From positions 62,001-126,000 of the forward strand of contig CAWJLG010000018.1 in assembly GCA_963843595.1 (NCBI GenBank): a stretch of DNA of 64,000 nt, written 5' to 3'. The notes beneath the pieces are model-generated. The model saw only the letters and a list, made by a program, of their open reading frames with translations. It was not told the DNA's origin and ran no database searches. This stretch comes from CAIWHR01 sp963843595 (GTDB taxonomy: Bacteria > Pseudomonadota > Gammaproteobacteria > Burkholderiales > Casimicrobiaceae). Of this stretch, positions 17,158 through 27,737 are shown piece by piece. The position numbers and the translations under genes were made by a program. Within the stretch, counting starts at the first letter, position 1; every line of letters begins with the position of its first letter.

Positions 17158-19273
17158 TCAGGCTCTTGCGACCGCCTTGCCTGCCCTCCCGCGCGAGCGG
17201 ACGGTTCGCCTCGGGCGATTCGCCTTCTTTTCGATCGGCGCTGTCTTGGCGCGCGCGGCAAGCGCCAGCTTGCGCACCCGGCGAATGTCCGCATCGGAGA
17301 ACGGCCCGTTGACGCCCGAGATGGCCGCCAGCTTCATGCCGTGCTTGCGGCCCGAGACGGTAGATCTCGCGCACCTTTTCCCATTCGATGTTGCGGCCGA
17401 CGGTGAAATTCTCGAACCGTCCTTCCAGCGCCAGCACGATGGTTTCGGCCAGACAGGCGTACGCGACGTTCCTGGGCAGCCCGATGTTCTTCATCGACAC
17501 GTTTCCGGGCAGTTGAATCTCGCCGGATTCGATCACCAGCACGTCCGGCCGCTTGGCCACTTCGCTGGGGGGCAGGTCGAGCGGACGGGCCACGTCCGTG
17601 ATCACGCATCCGGGCTTGACCTTCATGATGTCGAGGACCTTCTTGCCCGCCCCGGAGGTCGCGGTCACGATCATGTCCATGTCCGCGATGTCCTTGTCGG
17701 CGCGCGAGGACAGGAACAGCCTGGCGTCCGGCGTCTCCTTCAGGATCGACTCCTTGAGCGAGAGCAGCTTGGCGGTTTCGGGGGACACCAGGTAGACCTC
17801 CTCGGCGACCATCGCCAGCATGCGGGCGCAAACGGAGCCGATGGCGCCGGTGGCGCCCACCACCATCGCCTTGAACTTCACCTTCTCGCCGCGCTTCGGT
17901 GCGGGCACCAGCCCCAGGCGAAGCACGGCGTCGTGCGCGGCCCACAGCGCACCGGATGCGCTGTAGCTGTTGCCGGTGGTGATGGGCAGCGGAGCGCGCC
18001 TGGCCACGGTGAGTCCGGCATCGCCGACCACCTTGGTGAACGCGCCGAGGCCCATGATCTGCGCGCCCAGGCCCTTGGCCATCCGGGCCGCATCCAGCAG
18101 TCGGCGGTAGGTGAACTCCGGGCTGTGGCTCATGATTTCCCTGGGTGTTCCGCCCACGGAAATCAGCCAGCCTTCGGCTTCGACGCCGGTGGGCGACTTG
18201 ATGCCCGTTATCTTCGAATAGACGAAGGGCGGGGCATAGGCCATCGCCTTTTCGAGCGTGTCCATGAAGATGGGCGGCGACACGCGCGACAGCATGTCGA
18301 TGGGCTCGATGTTCTTGAAATACTCCTGCGACAGCGGATGGATGACGAACGCGAAGCGGTTGACGCGCTTGAAGCCGCCCGGGTAGATGACGCGCGGCTC
18401 CAGCTGCAGGTTGGTGATGATCTCCAGATAATCGTCTTCGAGAATGTCGTCAGCGTTCTTTTCCGTCGCGGCGATGATCATCGCATCCAGGAGGCTGGGG
18501 CCCAGCACACGGTCGAACATCGCGGGCGCGCCGTCGATCACCATGCTGACGCCCTTCTTCCTGAATTGCGCGATGCGCGCGTCGTTGACGGTCGACGTGA
18601 CGATCGTCTTGCCGCCCAGCTCCTCGGCGCCGAAGGCGTCCAGTTCGTACACCGGCGCCACGATGACGGTCGCGTCCTTCATGGCGTTGCGCAGCACGAA
18701 CTTCGTCCACTCCCGGAGCGGTGCCGACGACATCAGGCTTGTCGGTGCCCAGTCCAGTACGTAGTGCGCGCCGCTGGTGTAGAGCTCCAGCGCATCCAGC
18801 GACGTCAGCATCTTGGGCACGCCGAGTTGCAGCAGGGGATCGGCGAACTGGAGATTCTGCGTGTACTCGGACATGGCCAACGCCAGCTTGTAGTTGGTCA
18901 TCCCCGAGAAGAACAGGACTTTGGCGTTGTTGAAATAGTCGCCCAGCTTGATCTGGACGTGGCGCAGCGCCCATTCCTGCAGGATGTCGCTCAGGCGTCC
19001 GCCGGTGGTGACGGGAATGCGCGTCACCGCGCTCATCATCCGCGTGCTGTCCTTTTCGACATAGCGCCGTGATCCGACGGTGTAGCTGTCCTTCACCACG
19101 CCCAGGCCGATGGCGTCGGCATGCTGGTCCCAGTGCTTCAGCAGTTTCACGGCTTTCGCGGTGCTGCGGTTCGTGCCGAGGCGCCGAACGTTGAATTGCT
19201 GCCCCAGGAACCGGGCGCGGAACGCGAAATCCTGATCGCCTGCCCCCAGGCTGATGCCGACCACTGTCTTCAT
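17158..19273 (-). CDS. Fatty acyl reductase-like NAD(P)-binding protein, frameshifted near C-terminus
   Basis: ATG 19273 follows GAGGATGG; the frame extends further upstream but without a ribosome site. The product is about 705 residues. The C-terminal half resembles cyanobacterial long-chain acyl-ACP reductase: a LGAFTKVVGDAGLTVARRA block, TTGNSYSASGALWAA, the Rossmann motif MVVGATGAIGSVCARML, and AYACLAETIVLALEGRFENF. The N-terminal ~350 residues are not recognised. An extra G near 17355 shifts the frame after REIYRLG; without it the protein ends HGMKLAAISGVNGPFSDADI plus a basic tail at TGA 17158-17160. It diverges from an iron alcohol dehydrogenase gene, which supports aldehyde/alcohol chemistry. 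The substrate is inference. Confidence 0.6.
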
Positions 19274-19543
19274 TCCATCCTCGCCAATAGGATGCCGCCC
19301 GGCGGCAACGCCACTCGGTACGCCGCATCGCCCCGGTTTCGCCGGAAAGCCGGAGCACGGTGCAAGGAATTTCCGGCGAGCCACGGACCGTCGGCCGGTC
19401 AGACAAATTGTACGGCGCGGAACGGTCGGTGAATTCCGCAGCAATTTGATCCTGATCGACGAATCTGCTCAAAAACGTGTTGGGCCGGCAACGGGGTTTG
19501 GTGCAAGCTGATCAGATTCGAAGGCGAGACCGCGAGCGCGAAG
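19274..19543. promoter_or_regulatory. Divergent promoter region between reductase-like and alcohol dehydrogenase genes
   Basis: This 270-bp non-coding gap separates two outward-facing genes and must hold both promoters. No clear sigma-70 boxes or operator repeats could be chosen by eye. The shared region suggests joint control of the two enzymes. Confidence 0.4.
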
Positions 19544-20797
19544 ATGATCGAAATGCCGAGCATTGTGGGGGACGTGGTGCGTTCCGTCGGGCTGTCGACG
19601 GCCATGCGGGCGGCGGGTGTGGTGACGGGGCTGTTGCCGATCCCGCAGCCGATGCTGCTGGTCGGCCCGGGGTCAAGCCGACGCCTGGGGGAGGCGCTCT
19701 GCGGCTTCGGTCACCGGAAGATCCTGATCGTGACCGACCGGGTCGTCGCGGAGATGGGCCTGCCGGATGCGCTGACCCGGGCGTTGTCCGCGGGTGGCGT
19801 CGCCCACGTCATGTTCGACGCGGTCACGCCGGATGCGCCGATCCCGTTGATCGAAAAGGGGATGGCGTTCTACGAGAAGCACGGCTGTGATGCCGTCGTG
19901 GCGTTCGGCGGCGGCTCTCCGATGGACGCGGCGAAGACGATTGCACTGGCGGTCGCGAACAAGAAGCGTCCCCGGCAGCTGGTCGGCTACTTCAAGGGCC
20001 TGCGCTCGCCGGCGCCGATCTATGCGGTGCCGACCACCGCCGGCACCGGGTCCGAGGTGACGGTGGCGGCCGTGGTTTCCGACCCCAAGACCAACAAGAA
20101 GCTCGTGATCGCCGACACGCGCCTCGTGCCGACGATGGCGGCGCTCGACCCGTTGTTGATGACCGGATTGCCACGCCACGTGACGGCGGCAACGGGCATG
20201 GACGCCCTGACCCACGCGATCGAAGCGTTCATCGGCCACTGGTCGACGAGCTACACGGATCGCATGGCGCTCGCGGCCGTCGGCCTGATCTACGACAACC
20301 TGCGCATCGCGTACCGGAACGGCAAGAACCTCGAGGCGCGCGAACGGATGGCGCTGGCCGCGACGTACGCGGGCCTGGCGTTCACGCGGGCCAATGTGGG
20401 CTATGTCCACGCCATCGCGCATCAGCTGGGCGGCAAGTACCACACGCCGCACGGCCTGGCCAACGCGATCATGCTGCCGCACGTGCTGAATTACCTGAGT
20501 CCTGCCGTCACCAGGAAGCTTGCCGTGCTGGCCGTCCGCGCCGGCGTGGCAAAGGAACGGGAGCGGCCGTCGGTTCGCGCCAAGAAGTTCCTCGACTCGG
20601 TCGAGACGCTCAACCGCGATCTCGGCATCCCGCGTCAGCTGGACGCGCTGCGCGAAGCGGATATTCCCGAGCTGGCCAAGGCTGCCTGCTGGGAGGCCGA
20701 CACCAGCTATCCGGTGCCGCGCTACATGTCGCCGGACACCTGTGCGGAGCTGCTGCGCCAGGTATTGCCCGGCGACACGCGGCGCAGGAAGCGCTAG
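19544..20797 (+). CDS. Iron-containing alcohol dehydrogenase
   Basis: This 417-residue protein is of the group III, Fe-dependent alcohol dehydrogenase family. Visible features are the nucleotide-binding FGGGSPMDAAK loop, the PTTAGTGSEVT motif and the metal site around GMDALTHAIEAF and VHAIAHQLGGKYHTPHGLAN, whose Asp and His residues bind the metal. Members interconvert alcohols and aldehydes with NAD(P). ATG 19544 and a second ATG at 19553 are both possible starts. It faces away from the acyl-reductase-like gene, which would make its aldehyde substrate, so together they could carry acyl groups to alcohols; that pathway is inference. Confidence 0.85.
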   Translation: MIEMPSIVGDVVRSVGLSTAMRAAGVVTGLLPIPQPMLLVGPGSSRRLGEALCGFGHRKILIVTDRVVAEMGLPDALTRALSAGGVAHVMFDAVTPDAPIPLIEKGMAFYEKHGCDAVVAFGGGSPMDAAKTIALAVANKKRPRQLVGYFKGLRSPAPIYAVPTTAGTGSEVTVAAVVSDPKTNKKLVIADTRLVPTMAALDPLLMTGLPRHVTAATGMDALTHAIEAFIGHWSTSYTDRMALAAVGLIYDNLRIAYRNGKNLEARERMALAATYAGLAFTRANVGYVHAIAHQLGGKYHTPHGLANAIMLPHVLNYLSPAVTRKLAVLAVRAGVAKERERPSVRAKKFLDSVETLNRDLGIPRQLDALREADIPELAKAACWEADTSYPVPRYMSPDTCAELLRQVLPGDTRRRKR

Positions 20798-20864
20798 CCG
20801 GACCTATGACCGGGCCCTTTGCGACGCGATGACGCCCGAGCCGCATCGACGCCGCGGGCGCGGG

Positions 20865-21611
<747 letters not shown>

Positions 21612-21729
21612 GGCACTCCTTGCAAGCGGGTGTCGGGAAGGCTGCGCAAGCCGGGTCGACCGCGCCGCGCAGGGCCGTATGCTAACCCGACGGCGGATTT
21701 CGAGCGTCGGCGCGCGCGCATTTCGGCCC

Positions 21730-22464
21730 ATGCTCGACCTCGCCCGTCTCCTGGCGGCAGCCGCGCTGCTGGCCATTGCGATGCCGGCCGCGTCCGCCGA
21801 CGACGAATTCGCCGCGCAGCGCCGCGAACTGATCGACGACATCTCGGCGCTCGCGCGCGAGACCGCGGCAGAAACGGGACGACCGGCATTCGATCCGCAC
21901 GTGATGGCCGTGCTCGGAACGGTTCCGCGGCACCGGTTCGTTCCGCCGGACCAGGTGCGCGTCGCCTACAGGAATCGCCCGCTGCCGATCGGCTACGGCC
22001 AGACGATCTCGCAGCCCTACATCGTCGCGCTGATGACCGACCTCATCAACGTCAAGCCGCATCACGTCGTGCTCGAGATCGGCACCGGGTCCGGCTACCA
22101 GGCGGCCATCCTGGCCGAGCTCGCGCAGACGGTGTGCACGATCGAGATCATCGAGCCGCTGGCAAGGCAGGCCGAGGAGCGTCTGCGTGCGCTGGGCTAC
22201 GGGCGCGTGCGCACCAAGGTCGGCGACGGCTACTACGGCTGGGAGGAGTGCGGGCCGTTCGACGCGATCATCGTGACCGCCGCCGCGAGTCACGTGCCGC
22301 CGCCGCTGGCGCGGCAGCTCAAGGCGGGCGGACGGATGGTGATTCCCGTCGGCCCGCCGTTTCTCGCCCAGCACCTGATGCTCGTGGAAAAGCGGGACGA
22401 CGGAACGATCGTGACGCGGCAGATCCTGCCCGTTGCCTTCGTGCCGCTGACGCGTCGCAACTAA
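21730..22464 (+). CDS. pcm: Exported protein-L-isoaspartate O-methyltransferase
   Basis: The product is 244 residues from ATG 21730. A signal peptide (LARLLAAAALLAIAMPAASA) precedes the catalytic domain. The domain shows the PCMT hallmarks: VPRHRFVPP, YGQTISQPYIVALMTDLI, the SAM-binding VLEIGTGSGYQAAILAEL, and the GPFDAIIVTAAA block. The enzyme methylates isoaspartyl residues in damaged proteins using SAM. A signal peptide is unusual because SAM is cytoplasmic, though exported homologues are annotated in proteobacteria. An upstream in-frame ATG at 21679 would bury the signal. The next gene starts 16 bp after the stop, so the two are probably one transcript. Confidence 0.85.
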   Translation: MLDLARLLAAAALLAIAMPAASADDEFAAQRRELIDDISALARETAAETGRPAFDPHVMAVLGTVPRHRFVPPDQVRVAYRNRPLPIGYGQTISQPYIVALMTDLINVKPHHVVLEIGTGSGYQAAILAELAQTVCTIEIIEPLARQAEERLRALGYGRVRTKVGDGYYGWEECGPFDAIIVTAAASHVPPPLARQLKAGGRMVIPVGPPFLAQHLMLVEKRDDGTIVTRQILPVAFVPLTRRN

Positions 22465-22480
22465 GGGCCGCCGAGCGACG

Positions 22481-24968
22481 ATGGCGTCCGCCGATTCCGC
22501 GACCGGACGCATGTCCGAGCGTCCATCCCTGTCGGTCGACGCGTCATGCGTCGTGGAGCCGCCGCTCGCGGCCATCGCGATGCTGTCGGCGGCGGCACTC
22601 GGCTACGAAATCCTGCTGACGCGCCTGTTTTCGATCATCCAGTGGCATCACTTCGCCTACATGATGATCAGCGTGGCGCTGCTGGGCTACGGCGCGGCGG
22701 GAACCTTCGTCGCCATGGCGCGGCACGCGCTGCTGGCGCGTTATGCGCAGGTCGTCGTCGCCGGCGCGACGTTGTTCGGTGTCCTCGCCGTGGCGGGCTT
22801 CCTGCTTGCGCAGCAGGTCGCGTTCAATCCGCTGGAAATGCTCTGGGATCCGCAGCAGTCGGTGCGCCTGCTCGCTGTCTATGGGCTGCTGTTCGTTCCG
22901 TTCTTCTGCGCCGCGACTGCGCTGTGCCTCACGTTCACGCGGTTCGGCGAGCAGTCCCCGCGGATCTACAGCTTCGACATTCTCGGCGCAGGTGCGGGAA
23001 GCCTCGCGATTCTGGCCGCGCTGTTCGCGCTTTCTCCCACCGAGGCGTTGCTGGCGATCGGGATGCTGGGGCTCGCGGCGGCGGCCGTTGCCGCCTTCCG
23101 TCTCGGCCTGCGCCCGCGGGCGCTCGCGTTTGCGCTGCTCGGAGGCGCCATCGCGCTGCCGATTGGCGTCCCCGGGGACTGGGTCCGCCTGCGTGCGTCC
23201 CCGTACAAGGAGCTCTCCCAGACCCTGCAGATACCCGGGGCGCGCATCGTCGCGGAACGGTCGAGCCCGCTGGGGGTGGTCACCGTCGTCGAGAGCCCGG
23301 AGGTGCCCTTTCGCCATGCGCCGGGGTTGAGCCTCAACGCGCCGGAAGAACCGCCGCCGCAGCTCGGCGTCTTCGTCGACGGCGACGGGCCCGGCGCCCT
23401 GACGCGCTACGACGGGCGGCGCGAACCGCTCGCGCATCTCGACTATCTGACCTCTGCGCTGCCGTACCACCTGCTGACCCGGCCGCGCGTGCTGGTGCTC
23501 GGCGCGGGCGCCGGTGCCGACGTGCTGCAGGCGATCTATCACGAGCCGCGTGCCGTCGACGCCGTGGAGCTGAATCCGCAGATCATCGATCTGGTTCAGG
23601 ACCGCTTCGGCGACTTCTCGGGACGTCCCTACAGCTCACCGGGCGTGCGCGTGCACATCGCCGAAGCGCGCGGCTTCGTCACGCGGCATCGCGAGCGCTT
23701 CGACCTGATCGAGGTCGCATTGCTCGACGCGTTCGGCGCGTCGTCGGCAGGGCTCTACGCGTTGTCGGAGAGCTATCTCTACACCGTCGAGGCGCTCGAG
23801 GCGTATCTCGATCGCCTCGCGCCGGGCGGCATGCTCGCGGTGACACGCTGGATCAATCTGCCGCCCCGCGACGCACTGAAGCTGTTCGCCACGGCCATCG
23901 CGGCGCTCGAACGACGCGGCGTTGCCGATCCGGGGCGTCAACTGGCGCTGATCCGGGGCTGGAAGACCGCGACGCTGCTGGTGAAGAACGGGGAGTTCAC
24001 CGTCGCCGAGATCGCGGCACTTCGTGACGTTCTGTCGGGACCGCTCATTCGATGCCGATTACTTTCCGGGCATCCAGCCGGAGGACGGCAATCGGTACAA
24101 CGTGCTGGAGCCGTCCTGGTTCCACGACGGGGCGCTCGCGCTGCTCGGACCCGAGCGGGCGACGTTCATCGAGCGCTACAAGTTCGCGATCGCGCCGGCC
24201 ACGGACGACCGGCCGTACTTCTTCCACTTCTTCCGCTGGGGCACGCTGCCGGAGCTGCTCGCGCTGAAGGCGCAAGGCGGGCTGCCGCTGCTCGAATGGG
24301 GCTATCCGGTGCTGATCGCGACGTTGCTGCAGGCGCTCGTGGCGAGCCTGGTACTGATCGTGCTGCCGCTCCTGATCGGCGCACGACGCACGGGCGAGGC
24401 GGAACACCCGCGACCGGGACGCGCCTCGATCGCGCTCTACTTCGCCGCGATCGGCTTCGCGTTCATGTTCATCGAGATCGCGTTCATTCAGAAGTTCATC
24501 CTGTTCCTCGCGCATCCGCTCCACGCGGTCGCGGTCGTCCTCTGCGCGTTCCTGGTGTTCGCCGGACTGGGCAGCCGCTATTCGGCGCGCCTGCGGGCGG
24601 TCGCAGGCGGTCCTGCCATGCGGCCGGTCGTGCGGGCCGTTGCGGCCATCGGCGTGCTGTCACTGGTGTACGTGCTCGCGCTTCCGGCGATCTTTCGACA
24701 GCTGATGCCATTGCCCGATCCGGCGAGGATCGCACTCTCGATCGCCCTGATCGCGCCGCTGGCGTTCGCGATGGGGATGCCGTTCCCGCTCGGCCTCGCG
24801 CGCCTCGTGCCGGACGCCGAAGCGCTGATCCCGTGGGCCTGGGGCGTCAATGCCTGCGCGTCGGTCATCGCGGCGATCCTCGCCACCGTGCTGGCCATCC
24901 ACTTCGGGTTCGGTGTGGTCGTCGTGCTCGCCGTGGCGCTCTACGCCATCGCGGCGGCGGTCCGGTAG
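22481..24968 (+). CDS. Membrane-bound spermidine synthase-like protein, interrupted by one frameshift
   Basis: The protein is about 828 residues when repaired. The N-terminal ~220 residues form six or seven membrane helices. A spermidine-synthase-like domain follows, with SAM-type motif VLVLGAGAGADVLQAIYHE and VDAVELNPQIIDLV. A C-terminal set of about seven helices completes it. An extra A at 24027 breaks the frame; the product resumes as FCRDRSFDADYFPGIQPEDG in the next frame. Such three-part proteins are common in beta- and deltaproteobacteria and their substrate is unknown; polyamine synthesis is not proven. The start could also be ATG 22511. It follows pcm by 16 bp. Confidence 0.8.
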
Positions 24969-25168
24969 ATCGCCGCGCCGGGTGGAGCAAAAAATGACGC
25001 GCATCGCCGTACCGGCGGTCGCAGCTCGTTGAGCTGGGGCGCCAGACAACGGCGCAGTGTCGGACGACACGGGGCGAGGGGCGCCGCATCGAGATTCGCG
25101 AACGTGGGTTTGACCAAACGCAATGCAATCGCGCGGCGGTGGCTCTAGTCTCGCCGAAGGAGGTTGCC

Positions 25169-25859
25169 ATGCGGACGTGCCGGGTGCCGGAATTGCGCGG
25201 TGGCCGTCGTACCTTCCTGCGGAGGGCGGGGACGTTGCTGGCAGGCTGTGCTGGCGGGCAGATCCGCAATGGCGGCGCCCGAGTCCTATCCGCAGACGAT
25301 CGCCGCGCTCACCTACGCGCATCAGCGCGAGACCGACGCCCAGCGCCGCTACGTCGCGTTCGCCGGCAAGGCGACGCAGGAAGGCTACAAGGGAATTGCG
25401 TACATGTTCACGGCGTTCGCCGTGTCCGAGGGGGTGCACGTGCGCAATTTCAAGACGCTCATCGCGCAGCTTGGTGGGCAGGGCAGCGCCGGGCCGACGG
25501 CGATCGCGCCCGGAAACACCAAGGAAAACCTGATCGCGGCGGTCGACGACGAGATCGACGCCATCGACAGCCTCTACCCGCGCACGCTCGAGCGGGTGCA
25601 ACCGGAGGGACACGGCGAGGCGAGCCGGCTGGTGAAGTTCGCGTGGGAGTCCGAGCGGCAGCACCGGGAGCTGATCCAGAAGATCCGGCGCTACTCGCCG
25701 ATGTTGTTCGAGCGCGTCGCCAAGGAAATCGACGCCAAGACCGGGCTCTATTTCGTCTGTCAGACCTGCGGCTCGACCCTGAACAGGATCCCGAGCCCGA
25801 GTTGCCCGGTGTGCGGGAGCGCGCCCGAGCAGTACCGGCAGGTGCCGATTCCGGGGTGA
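25169..25859 (+). CDS. Tat-exported rubrerythrin, interrupted by one frameshift in the signal region
   Basis: ATG 25169 follows GAAGGAGG and opens MRTCRVPELRGGRRTFLRR, a twin-arginine signal with hydrophobic core AGTLLAG. One base is missing near 25244-25250; the frame resumes as LAGRSAMAAPESYPQT. The body is a ferritin-like diiron domain (TYAHQRETDAQRRYVAFAGK and SERQHRELIQKIR with the ligand Glu/His residues). A C-terminal rubredoxin-like knuckle follows: CQTCG and CPVCG. Rubrerythrins reduce peroxide. Export by Tat, which carries folded metalloproteins, fits but is unusual for the family. Without the repair, translation from a downstream start would give a cytoplasmic protein. Confidence 0.8.
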
Positions 25860-25888
25860 CGCTGCGCCCTGCGCAGAGCCAGGGTGTC

Positions 25889-26437
25889 TTACCCGTCGGT
25901 CGGCACGATGCCGCTCGCGTCCTCGCCGAGCTCGATGTCCACCATCATCTCGTTGGCCAGGGCCTCGAGCTCGCGCTGCAGCTCCTCGTCGGGCAGCGTT
26001 TCCGGCAGGGCGAGGAGCGCCTTCACCTTGAACAGCTGCCCGGCGGACATCGCCGCGCTGACGACCTCGGTGTGCAGCTCCTCGATGCTGACCCCGCGCC
26101 TGGCCAGGCGGCCTGACAGGTCGCGCACGATACCCGGACGATCGTTCCCGACGAGTTCCAACCTGACCTTGCGTCGTTGCGCGGGCGCTGCGCTCGCCGT
26201 TCCTCGGGCGATGACGACGTGCAGGCCGGACGACACCAGTCCGCGGAGCGCGTTCGCCAGCGGCTCGGCGTTCTGATCGGACACCTCGAAATGCACCATG
26301 CCGGCGAACTGACCGGCGAGGCTGGCCATTCGGCTTCCGGCCCAGTTTGCGCCGAAGCGCTGCGCGACGTCCGACAGCAGGTTGACGATGCCCGGCCGAT
26401 CGGCGCCGATCACGGTTGCCACCAGCGAAGTCGTCAT
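25889..26437 (-). CDS. GcvR-like protein with two ACT domains
   Basis: This 182-residue protein contains two ACT domains: the first starts VATVIGADRPGIVNLLSD, the second LELVGNDRPGIVRDLSG, each with the D-R-P-G-I ligand-loop motif. The size and domain order match GcvR, the regulator of the glycine cleavage system, and related amino-acid-sensing proteins. No gcv gene is nearby, so the precise role is uncertain. The gene is intact and convergent with the rubrerythrin gene. Confidence 0.8.
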   Translation of the reverse strand: MTTSLVATVIGADRPGIVNLLSDVAQRFGANWAGSRMASLAGQFAGMVHFEVSDQNAEPLANALRGLVSSGLHVVIARGTASAAPAQRRKVRLELVGNDRPGIVRDLSGRLARRGVSIEELHTEVVSAAMSAGQLFKVKALLALPETLPDEELQRELEALANEMMVDIELGEDASGIVPTDG

Positions 26438-26829
26438 GGGACGCTGTCTCCTTGCGCGAATCGTCCGGGAATCATAGCCAATTCGGTCGGGAATCGCTCG
26501 TCGACACGAGCGCCCGATGTCGCCGCGATGCGTGGATGCAACGCGGGCCGGGAAGTCGTCTCATCAGCCTGCCTGCGCGCCTGCCGATGGCCGCGTCACG
26601 GCTCGCTCGCGAACGGTTTCAACCCATGTGTCGCCGAATCCGCTTTTCCTCATTTGTGTCATGGCCATTCCCGGTCTCCCATTGCGGCGCGGACGGGCAG
26701 CATGGTACGGTTTGCCGCACGCGCGGCGACGCATCGTGGCACGCGGTGCCCAGCGCGAAATCCGCCAGCACGCGGCATTGGCGTTGACGAGGAGAAGGTG
26801 CATGCCAGGGAGCCGAGCCGAGTTGCGCC
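26438..26829. other. 392-bp gap without a supported gene
   Basis: This region lies between the divergent starts of the GcvR-like and HD-domain genes and should hold both promoters. The open frames in it have no recognisable domain or ribosome site. I see no repeat, hairpin or RNA gene in it. Confidence 0.4.
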
Positions 26830-27687
26830 ATGATTGATCCGGTGGACACGCGTGACCCGAAAGCCGTCGAGAGCGAAGTCCGCTCGATTCACGCGGCGCT
26901 TTTTCCCGACGGCGATCGCGAATTCGTGACGCGGGCATTCGGGTGGGCCCTCGAATGCTTTGCGGGTCGCCATTCGGACTACCTGCCCGTCGACACGCGC
27001 TATCACGACCTCGAGCACACGTTGCAGGGCACGCTGTGCCTCGCGCGGATCCTGCGGGGCCGGCATGCGACGGACGCGAAACCGGTCCTGACGGCGAAGG
27101 GCTTCGAGCTCGGCCTGCTGGCGATACTTTTCCACGACACCGGCTATCTCAAACGGCGCGACGATACCCGAGGCACCGGCGCGAAATACACGCCCATCCA
27201 CGAAGGCCGCAGCGCGCTGTTCGCCAGCGAGTTCCTCGGGCCCAAGGGTTTTGCCGATGGCGACCTGCGCGCGGTGGCGAACATGATCAGCTGCACGGGC
27301 GTCAACACGGACCTGAAGTCGATCCCGTTCCGCAGCGAGCTCGAACGGACCGTCGGCTTCGCGCTCGGCACCGCCGATCTGCTCGGGCAGATGGCGGCGT
27401 CGGATTACGTGGAGAAGCTGCCGGTGCTGTACCAGGAATTCGCGGAAGCCGAACGCTTCGCCATCGGCAAGCTGCCGAGCACGTTCGCGTTCGAAAGTGC
27501 CGACGAGCTGATGCGCAAGACTCCCGCCTTCTGGGACAACTACGTCCAGCCGAAGATCAACGGTGACTTCCGCGGGCTCTACACGTTCCTCAACGATCCC
27601 TGGCCCGACGGGCCGAATCCGTACGTGCAGCGCATCGAAGTGAACATCGCGCGTCTGCGGCAGTGGCCGGCCATGACGCCGGCGTAG
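26830..27687 (+). CDS. HD-domain protein (putative metal-dependent phosphohydrolase)
   Basis: This 285-residue protein has the HD signature: Y-H-D-L-E-H near residues 58-63 and the F-H-D-T-G-Y block at residues 101-106, which supply the histidine/aspartate metal ligands. The rest is helical, as in HD hydrolases. Members hydrolyse phosphate esters of nucleotides or cyclic nucleotides; no extra sensor domain is present to name the substrate. It ends 50 bp from the convergent lipoprotein gene and has no operon partner on its strand. Confidence 0.75.
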   Translation: MIDPVDTRDPKAVESEVRSIHAALFPDGDREFVTRAFGWALECFAGRHSDYLPVDTRYHDLEHTLQGTLCLARILRGRHATDAKPVLTAKGFELGLLAILFHDTGYLKRRDDTRGTGAKYTPIHEGRSALFASEFLGPKGFADGDLRAVANMISCTGVNTDLKSIPFRSELERTVGFALGTADLLGQMAASDYVEKLPVLYQEFAEAERFAIGKLPSTFAFESADELMRKTPAFWDNYVQPKINGDFRGLYTFLNDPWPDGPNPYVQRIEVNIARLRQWPAMTPA

Positions 27688-27737
27688 TCGTCGTTCGCAC
27701 CTGCGGTCGTCGCCCGCGCATGTCGCCGCGGCGGACG

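Noticed and set aside
17018..19072. Long plus-strand open frame of 684 codons
   Set aside because: It is the antisense shadow of the acyl-reductase-like gene; its product is Arg/His/Gly-rich, has no domain and no ribosome site.
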